Of a stretch of DNA of 64,000 bases, positions 56,824 through 64,000 are shown in pieces. The translations under genes were made by a program, and so were the position numbers. Location: contig KN834788.1 of the NCBI GenBank assembly GCA_000827265.1, positions 186,001-250,000 of the forward strand. The letters run 5' to 3'. Position 1 is the stretch's first letter, and each line of letters begins with the position of its first letter. The notes under the pieces were generated by a model that saw nothing but the letters and a program-made list of their open reading frames with translations, did not search any database and was not told where the DNA came from. This stretch comes from Collybiopsis luxurians FD-317 M1. Lineage: Eukaryota > Basidiomycota > Agaricomycetes > Agaricales > Omphalotaceae.

Positions 56824-58734
56824 ATGACTACTACCAACCCCGTCGCGTGCAATGCCATCTCAAGGGCCATGGAAAACACTGGTAAGTCCCGTATCCCAGC
56901 AGTAATCAAGTAATCATCGGTTGATAGATCCGTCACAGGCAAGGACTACAAAGCCATAGCTGCGGATACCGGCCTCACCGAGGACCAGGTTGAACAATGT
57001 GACCTCTTTCTCTTCTTCTCTAACTAACCATCATTGACTACCATAATAGTCTGTACTGGGCAGTCTCATACTACACAGGAACAGTACGATGCGATCGCTG
57101 TATCTTTGGGACTCGAGGAGAGTGATGATGCCGCCGTGAGCTTTCCTAACTTCATACCCGCTTCTCCCTTGAGACGATACCTTTCCAGGAAACTGTCTGT
57201 GTGGCCCGACCACGATCGGGCGACCCGGGCAAGCATGAGGACATCCCTCATGTCCATCATGATTATACCGATGCTTGTGAGTGCCCCTCTGCTTTCAGTT
57301 GGTCATTTATGAATCATCTCTTCTTTTTCTAGTCCATCTTCTCCGCCAAGCCCACGCCAGACACAAAGAAGCTCTGGAAAAAGGAAAACCTATCGAGCCC
57401 CACAAGGGTATGAATCCACCTGGTACCTTCACCTGGTTCATACTCAGCAATATCGTCCCGTATAATAATGATACCGCGAGGCGCGTCTCGTTCAGACTGC
57501 TTTCCTCGTTGCTTTCGCCAATCTCTTCTCATTAGGTTTGATTTTGCATTTGAAGACTCGGAAGTGATATCAGACCCTCCTGTCTCATCCACTTGCGTTG
57601 TTGTTTCACACAAGAGTAAGCCACTGTGGGAGGATGGTCCTCCGCCGGTCGAAGAACACCACTACAGTGATGAAAACATTCCCCTAAAGACTGCTGACGG
57701 GTGCCTTCCTGTATTCCGCGCGTACACACCCATCACTGAGCGGGGTACTCCAGGTATCCTGTCTATCGTTGTCAAGAAACAGCCAGCGCCCAGAGATCAC
57801 CCTGAGTATCCAGCTGGCAAGATGTCTAATTACATTCATGATCTGAAGGTACGGCAATAGTACTTATCTGTCCTCTCTCTTAGGAACCGACTACGACCTC
57901 TTTTCAATAGATCGGGGAGCCACTCGGAATCATGGGGTATCTTCAAGCTGTCCCTTCGATGCTCAACTACAACAGAATGTAATTTCTCTACTCAGCCTTC
58001 CCGAAACTGACATGCGAGTATACAGATGATGCATATGACGCTGTGACTTTGATCGCTGGCGGAGTAGGAATGTATGTCCCTTCCGTCCTTCATTGCTTCT
58101 TTTGATTATGAGGTAATAACTATATTTTTAGTACCCCTCTTATCCAAATCCTTCAGTACGCTTTCTCAGATCCGTACAACGAAACCAAGTTCCTCCTGCT
58201 CAACGGAAACACCACGGAGAACGACATCATTATGAAAGATGAAATAGCTAGATTTGAAAAAGAACATCCTGCAGACTTTGAATGCGTCCATGTTCTCTCT
58301 AAGCCTCCTGCAGGATGGACTGGTGTGTTGGCATATAGAATTCATTATTATTAGAGGGCAATGATGATTCTATCTCCTTTAGGCGAGACCGGTAGAATTG
58401 ACGCTGCATTGATCAAAAAATACGCTCCCCCACCAGTTGACAGCATCACGCTTGGTATCCGCGCTAAGGTCTATGTTTCTGGTAAGCATTGTGGTCCTTG
58501 TTGCTTTTCTAATGTTGATCAAACGGCGGATACTACCAGGTCCTCCTGCTATGCTCGAATCTATTGCTGGACCGAGAGGAGGTAACCGGTACAAAGGGTA
58601 CTCGAGTCAGGGAGAACTCCAGGGCGCATTGAAAGAACTTGGCTACACCGAGAATCAGGTTCGGTTTCATCGATTCTTTGTATAATACATTTCACTAAGT
58701 ATTTGGTCTGGATATTTAGGTTCACAAGTTCTAA
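56824..58734 (+). CDS. Cytochrome-b5-reductase-like flavoprotein with cyanase-like N-terminal domain
   Basis: N-terminus (MTTTNPVACNAISRAMENTG, KDYKAIAADTGLTEDQVEQF, CTGQSHTTQEQYDAIAVSLG) resembles the helical N-terminal domain of cyanate hydratase, but the catalytic cyanase domain is missing. A linker (HARHKEALEKGKPIEPHKGM) leads without a break into an NADH:cytochrome b5 reductase/FNR module: FAD-binding RAYTPITERG and GKMSNYIHDLKV, NAD-binding LIAGGVGITPLIQIL, LSKPPAGWTGETG, SGPPAMLESIAG (usual CGPPPM has Cys and Pro here) and the C-terminus LGYTENQVHKF. Roughly eight to ten short introns; TAA at 58732-58734. Such enzymes pass electrons from NADH via FAD to cytochrome b5. At 57937-57995 either an in-frame TAA (57980-57982) is read or a 59-nt intron is removed with a one-base frame conflict. 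No transmembrane anchor seen. Confidence 0.8.
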
Positions 58735-60437
58735 GCGAGGACCCCTTGCTATTGGTGGCTGGGTGTATTCGAAAGGCAGAGCTCGGTAAAATATTTGCGA
58801 TTGTGTCGAAGCTAGAACCGAACTTGTATTAATACACATGTACTTTCTCACAATTGAAGAGCATTCGGCAACATAAATGAATACATTTAAGAGACTGCTT
58901 AACTTCTAAGTAAACAAGAACCACACGCAGAACGACATATATTCTTCCTGCTTACAAAATAATATTTCCGAACTCACCATCATCCTCCGTCATCACTTGC
59001 CATATCCTGATCTCAGCTATGAGTCAGTCCTTATCTTCCATTCATCACCCTCCAGGCTCCTGACTGTTGTCTTTTGACAGCTCCCACTTCACCTTTCATC
59101 CAAAACACAATGAGACAAACACATATCTTGAGAACAGGTTTTCCGCACTTGTCTAAAAATTTCTGTTAAGTGGCTCAGAGTTGTCATCCGTAACACAATG
59201 GGTGTTCTGAAGTACAGTTATTGTGCAATTCTGTGCCCCTTCGGAAGTCCACCTCGACTGAGGCCATGAATTTTGGTAGAACACATGTCCAGTGAGTCAA
59301 TGATAAAACCTCTGTCAGCAAGAATGCCAGATATACATGCTGTAGAACGAACAGGGATCTCGAAGGGAAAGGAGGCAAGATCAATTGAATACTAGATACT
59401 ACAGAGTAAGTATATATAGGGAAATAAGTATGAGTCGACGGAAGTAAAGATGAAACGGCCGAATATAGTAATGCAGAGCGGCTGAACAACTGACGGCATG
59501 GGTGTTCCTCAACAACACAAGAGAGAGTACCAGGTTCATTCTGAATGAGACAGTTCAATACATGCCTATTATATGGAAACAGCAACACAGTTTGCAAAGA
59601 AAACAATAGGTCACTACTTGAATAGCTGCAAGCTGAGAATATTGATGACGCCTAGTATGAGGCATTTGTGTAATCAACCTCGATCCCCCCTCCACTGTGT
59701 ATCGACTGTGCTTGGTTTTTCAGCAAGAATATCCACTCTTTGTATGAGAGAAGGAGGCAGGTGGTCGATTCTGGCTCCTATATAGAAGTTGTTTTCATGG
59801 CTGAGGAATACTGCTCTTGAAGTGGTACAAATATATAGTTAACTTACGCATAAGCTAGAAGCGGCTCTTTACCACTGTGTTGAGCCATAAATCAGCTCGG
59901 TATATATTCACTCAGAATTGTTCGAATTGTTTACAGATAGCCTACTCGCTACCATATGCTTCAGCACAAGGGCGAGTAAACAATGAGTTAGAGAAAACAA
60001 GCTTCTTGGGCAGAAAGTCTTATACCCCTCTGAAAGTTCTCGTCCATTCCCCAGGTGTCAAGCTACTACCAGCAAAATCCGATCAGCAGCAACGCTAGTC
60101 TATCTTAGTATCTATAGAAGATAAGGAGCTCTACAAAGTCATATGATACTTATTGCCAAGCCGATCATCATGTGCTGTACGTTGTCTAAAGACAGCCAAG
60201 TTCTCCGAAGTCCGTACCGCGTAGACTCTCCTCTCCTCAACCGCTGCTGCCATAAAATACCATGACGTTCGTTTGAACAAACAATAAAAAAGGCCATATT
60301 TGGTTCAACGGTTCAAACGACACCCTGTACACACATGTAGACCCAAAATATGATCTACATACTACCATTAAGTCTAATACAGATTAATAGCCAAAGGAAT
60401 GCTTTGTATCAACGAAAAAAAGGTGACTGTACCATCT
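58735..60437. other. Intergenic; one unassigned minus-strand frame
   Basis: The longest frame, 59184-59606 minus (140 codons: MFSLQTVLLFPYNRHVLNCL at the start), is Leu/Ser-rich, has no recognised domain and no intron or homologue visible in the window; I would not call it a gene. A TTCAACGGTTCAAAC motif at about 60304 resembles the palindromic array downstream. Confidence 0.4.
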
Positions 60438-60654
60438 GTTCAAACCGTTTAAACTGTTCAAACAGGTTTAACATCATTGAGGTTTGACAAATAGGTGTGA
60501 GAACAAAGAGCAGTTCAAACAGTTTAAACTGTGTTAAAGAGAGAAGGTGTAAACTCGAGTAAGTTTAGATGCGACACAAGGGTTCAAACAGTTTGAACCT
60601 GTTTAAGAACTGAGAAGAGGCGAAATTACGCACCTCGGTTCAAACAGTTTGAAC
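60438..60654. repeat. Five copies of a 17-bp near-palindrome GTTCAAACnGTTTrAAC
   Basis: Copies: 60438-60454 (GTTCAAACCGTTTAAAC), 60456-60472 (GTTCAAACAGGTTTAAC), 60513-60529 (GTTCAAACAGTTTAAAC), 60582-60598 and 60638-60654 (both GTTCAAACAGTTTGAAC). Each is two inverted 8-bp half-sites around one central base. The spacers differ in sequence and length (1, 40, 52 and 39 bp), so this is not a tandem duplication. It lies about 300 bp beyond the 3' end of the gene at 60948-63020. Best guess: binding sites for a dimeric protein, or a residue of transposon ends. Confidence 0.85.
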
Positions 60655-60947
60655 ATATTCAAGTTCGATCAGGGATTGAATGTACAAATTATATATATTA
60701 AATATCTTACATCGGTAGACGAAGTTTGGGGGGGGGAAACCGGTACCACGACATACTCCCAGCCAGGTTTTGCCCCTGAGTTGGTAACGCCTCTCTCTGT
60801 CAGCATCTGCAGTTGACCATCATGATTAACTTGGTGCCTTTCCTGAGCACTGCGGCGTCCTGGAGCAGGGGGTCCCTGACCGTTCGGCACACGTTTCGCT
60901 CTGTTCAGCAGATCAGACTGGGGAATGACTTGAGTCTGCATAAGAAC

Positions 60948-63020
60948 TCACTTTTTCTTCGAGGGCGCCCCTGCTACTTCCTTGCTCACTTTACATTTCT
61001 CATTATGTCCCTCTTCCACAGTAGCCGCAGTAACATCTCCATCGGCTAAGGATATCATGGGAGCCAGGGCAACTGCAGTAGCAGTCACAACTGCCATAGG
61101 TCGAGAGGGCGAAAATGAAACCGACTGTGGAGCTTTGTTGCTTGAACCAGTTGCCATAGTCGGAGTGGGTGATGCTGAAGCAGGAGTAGCTGCTGTTGTG
61201 ATAGATTGAGGAAATGAGGATGAGCCCACAGCCAGAGTTCCACTGCCTAAGGGTGTGCTAAGAGGGACAACAGGGTCAGCGGAAGTGGCTGACACAGAAA
61301 CCAAAATGGGAGTTTCAACAGTTAAAGTGGTTGCTACTCCCTCTGGTCGAGAGGACAGTGATAAAACTGACTCTGCAGAGCTGTTGGTTGACATGATCAT
61401 TTGAGTGGCAGCGGCATTAGTCGGAATGGCCAATGCCAAAGCAGTCTCAGTGGCTGAAGCTGCTGAGTTCACAGCTGGCTGAGGGTCAACCCCAGCGATA
61501 GCTACTGCATTGCCTGCTACATCTGCCTCTGCATTGTCTCATTCAAGTTGTCGGAATCGGAAAGGCGTCTTCATCTCCTTCAGAGCCTGAGCCATCAACG
61601 CAGGCTCTAGATTGACCATTTTTGAAGGATGTTTGATTGCCACAGGAAATGGGTGATGGTCAGTATCGTAGAAGTTGCCAGGTGTTTGTGTGAGTTCTTC
61701 CCATGGAAGTGACTCTCCTTTGAATTGCTGAGCTGCAGACATATGTTAGCAGTATTCAACAGTCGCCATGAACCAAGAATGCACCCCAGGTTAGCTCAAA
61801 AAAACCAGAAATCAGCTCACGAAAGACTTCTCCACTGGTGTGAACCAGATCAACTGCAGGAAACTTGGGAAACCCGTCCTCGTCCTGAGTGAAGGAGTTG
61901 AGATAGCCATTGAAGGGAAGTGACTTGTCGGCCCATTGCTCAAAAGGTCCAATGAACTTCTCAATAAAATGAGGATATGTCTGGTCAGGATCAAGACCAG
62001 CGAGCCAAGTGCAAGAGAAATCTCTGGCACTTGTTCCATGGCAGACGCTATTGAGAGTACATGTCAGTTCACATACCATATGAAGATGAAATTGCAAACA
62101 TACTGTTGAGTGGTCAAATCTCCCTCACTATCTCGGGTTGCAAAAATGAAAAGGCCTTTGAATGCTCTGACACGTCCTGACTGTGCAAGGGAGGTGATAA
62201 ACTGGCGTAGCGCCTGTGCAAAAACACGTTGGTTACTAGTCATGAGCAGTGAGTCTGTTGCACCTCTGGAAACAGACACTAGCAAAACTTACGCATCAAC
62301 ATCAACATCCTTAGCCTTCTCATTCCACTCATTCTTCTCCTTGTCGGTGAGTTTATTCCACAGTTCCTTCCACCCGTGGCCATCCGAACTCTCCAGGTTT
62401 TGCACTTTAAACAGGTTTTGACCTGTCGAGGGAGATTGCAGGGTCAAAATCTCATCTACCATCTTCTGCGCATCTTTGGATAACATTGTGACATTCTTTT
62501 GCATGCCTTCAGCCTTCGCATACTTGTGAGGGTTCATCTTCATGACATTATGCCTGTAATTCATAAACTGGCGCTTGATGACCTTCTGGAGACTTCAATC
62601 TTTGGGCCATAGAACAATCACACAAGTGCTCACCTCAAAATCCTTGGCAGTACTGAATACACCAACCGTGACCTCTGCAAATGGGTCAACTTTTGTCTTG
62701 ACCAGCCTAACAATCTCCCCAGCTGTTCGCTTGCACCAACATTGCAATTCCTTCTCATTATCGGTACCCCCAAACAGAGAGTTGTGTTCGAGTACAGCTT
62801 TCTCGTACTGCGGAATGTATACACATTTAATAATGTCACAAATATTGTCTGAAACATTATGTTTGGTTTCATTTCCTGCAGGAGCGGGAGCTCGATGACT
62901 GCGACTTGGACGCCGAGCTGGGGAGTTTGCCGGGGAATGATATGACGGAGGAGGGGAATGTGGTATCTCAGGCTCAATGATGTTTTGGGGAATGGCATTC
63001 TGAGCGTTGTCTTGAGACAT
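60948..63020 (-). CDS. Uncharacterised fungal gene, paralogue of 1.2-2.5 kb
   Basis: Function unknown. Exons on the minus strand: 63020-62634 (MSQDNAQNAIPQNIIEPEIP, Pro/Ser-rich, then CVYIPQYEKAVLEHNS and TAGEIVRLVKTKVDPF), 62582-62293 (VIKRQFMNYRHNVMKMNPHK, then ILTLQSPSTGQNLFKVQNLE, GWKELWNKLTDKEKNEWNEK), 62213-62104 (ALRQFITSLAQSGRVRAFKG, LFIFATRDSEGDLTTQ), 62047-61821 (VCHGTSARDFSCTWLAGLDP, PFEQWADKSLPFNGYLNSFT) and 61732 onwards (QQFKGESLPWEELTQTPGNF, KEMKTPFRFRQLE). A TGA at 61539-61541 could end it, but the same frame stays open to 60948 as an Ala/Ser/Thr-rich tail ending GAPSKKK. The exon 2-3 junction is not in phase in my model. No signal peptide or membrane segment is apparent. Confidence 0.65.
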
Positions 63021-64000
63021 AACAAGGTAGTATCTGAGTAATGAAGTAGGAGCAGGGCATTTCTGAAAAGAGTAGAAAGAATAGTAAGAGGTTTTTTATT
63101 TGAAAAACACTGAGCCACTCACCTCTTTGTATTGGTAGCCACATAACCTGAACAACAACCCAAGGGCCCAGCTTGGTTGTCAATCATTTGAGTTGGACCA
63201 TGACAAATGAGATTGTTCCCCAGTTCAGCAACCTAAGTTGCAAAAGCATTCTATCCTGAGATAGACGCACAGAGTGAACTATTGAGCGACGTAGTGTGCA
63301 TATGATTTATGAGGAAGATGGAAAGTGACGAAGTGATAGAGGGAGTTGAAAGAGAAGACTGTTACATGTGCAACCTTACAGAACAATTACTTAAGGAATA
63401 CTATACAACACTTTGACTGAGCGCATCGGCTTCAATCCGCTATCTATTGTTTTCAGCTATATCACAATACTGTAGTTAGCTATCAAATTGTATTATAGAC
63501 TAATCAGCAATACTATCATTATTCATAAAATCCAAAATACAAGCTAGTTTAAGAGCAAAGTTGACAGACACCTAAGTACCCCATAGACACTTTGAACATA
63601 ATATTCTGCTAACAATCTTTCCCACTGCGCTCTGTCTGTAGCAACATATGGGGTCAAGTCCCTTTCAGCTCCTCAATGCCAATAATCAGGCTTCGGGCCT
63701 GGCCAGCTATCCATGAGATTGTGAAAGTTCTTCAGCACAGCATATCGTTCGGCCCACTCATTTGCTGCAATCCCAAGATCCAGGTTTGCATTGCGATTTA
63801 GCTGAGTATAGAGAAAGATTGAATCCATCAGAGCCAGTCATTGACGTCTATGACTTGCTGTCTGCATATCTAAATCTGCAGTCGACAGGCCCGGACTTGG
63901 CTGAGGCCATGTTGTGTCCAGAATGCAGTCCATGTAGAGCAGCTCCAACTGAAAGTTTACCATGGACAGTTCACGAATGATCTGTCTGCTGTCAAAGTCA
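63021..64000. other. Upstream flank of the uncharacterised gene; no gene recognised
   Basis: Expected to hold the promoter and 5' UTR of the minus-strand gene starting at 63020. A plus-strand frame at 63762-63980 (YRERLNPSEPVIDVYDLLSA) reads protein-like but is short and unassigned. Confidence 0.4.

Noticed and set aside
54473..57982. TAA reassigned to glutamine
   Set aside because: The G6PDH and b5-reductase-like genes both end at TAA, so TAA is a normal stop here.
59184..59606. 140-codon minus-strand frame as a gene
   Set aside because: Leu/Ser-rich, no domain, no intron and no supporting context.
60438..60654. CRISPR-like repeat/spacer pattern
   Set aside because: The repeats are symmetric, only 17 bp, spacers are of irregular length (1 to 52 bp) and the genome is clearly eukaryotic.

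Overview
The window looks like a transposon-rich fungal nuclear genome, most likely Basidiomycota (Agaricomycetes). The host genes are split by many very short introns (about 45-90 nt, GT..AG) and include very small exons. The intergenic DNA is AT-rich, and most of the 64 kb is decayed transposon sequence. No rRNA, prophage, CRISPR array or bacterial-style operon is visible. Species cannot be determined from the sequence alone.

Layout. 1.2-2.5 kb holds a decayed copy of a basidiomycete gene whose better-preserved paralogue lies at the other end of the window (60.9-63.0 kb). 3.3-10.9 kb is a degenerate plus-strand Ty3/Gypsy element (Ty3-1) with a collagen-like Gag, interrupted by a 209-bp solo LTR. 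11.7-12.4 kb is the right end of a pogo/Tigger-like element. 13.6-16.1 kb is a multi-exon amino-acid/choline (APC) permease. 16.4-20.0 kb holds a gene fragment, a GC-rich inverted-repeat element, a long hairpin and a Helitron-like end. 20.0-21.3 kb is a complete Tc1-like element with TA target duplication.

22.2-44.6 kb is a layered transposon nest that can be resolved to the base. A non-autonomous TIR element (X1) was split by a 21-kb Ty3/Gypsy element (Ty3-3, minus strand, target duplication GTAAT). Ty3-3 was in turn invaded by a second Ty3/Gypsy element (Ty3-2, minus strand, two 696-bp LTRs) between its protease and reverse transcriptase, and by another TIR element (X2) in its Gag leader. 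Ty3-2 is ambisense: gag-pol-chromodomain run on the minus strand, while two intron-containing coiled-coil genes run on the plus strand from the opposite LTR. A third short copy of the TIR family (X3) lies at 45.7 kb. 44.6-53.8 kb is gene-poor and holds minisatellites, a second solo LTR, a tRNA-like sequence and a telomere-like tract.

53.8-58.7 kb is a host segment with two divergently transcribed metabolic genes: glucose-6-phosphate dehydrogenase (minus) and a cytochrome-b5-reductase-like flavoprotein with a cyanase-like N-terminal domain (plus). G6PDH makes NADPH and b5 reductases spend NAD(P)H, so the shared promoter region could serve a redox role, but that is inference. Each has an in-frame TAA in an otherwise well-conserved reading frame. 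60.4-63.0 kb holds five copies of a 17-bp near-palindrome next to the 3' end of the uncharacterised paralogous gene.

Across all transposons, the premature stops I could compare with a conserved residue are explained by C-to-T changes (CAG, CAA or CGA to stop), and sampled LTR differences are transitions. This fits cytosine-methylation or RIP-like decay.
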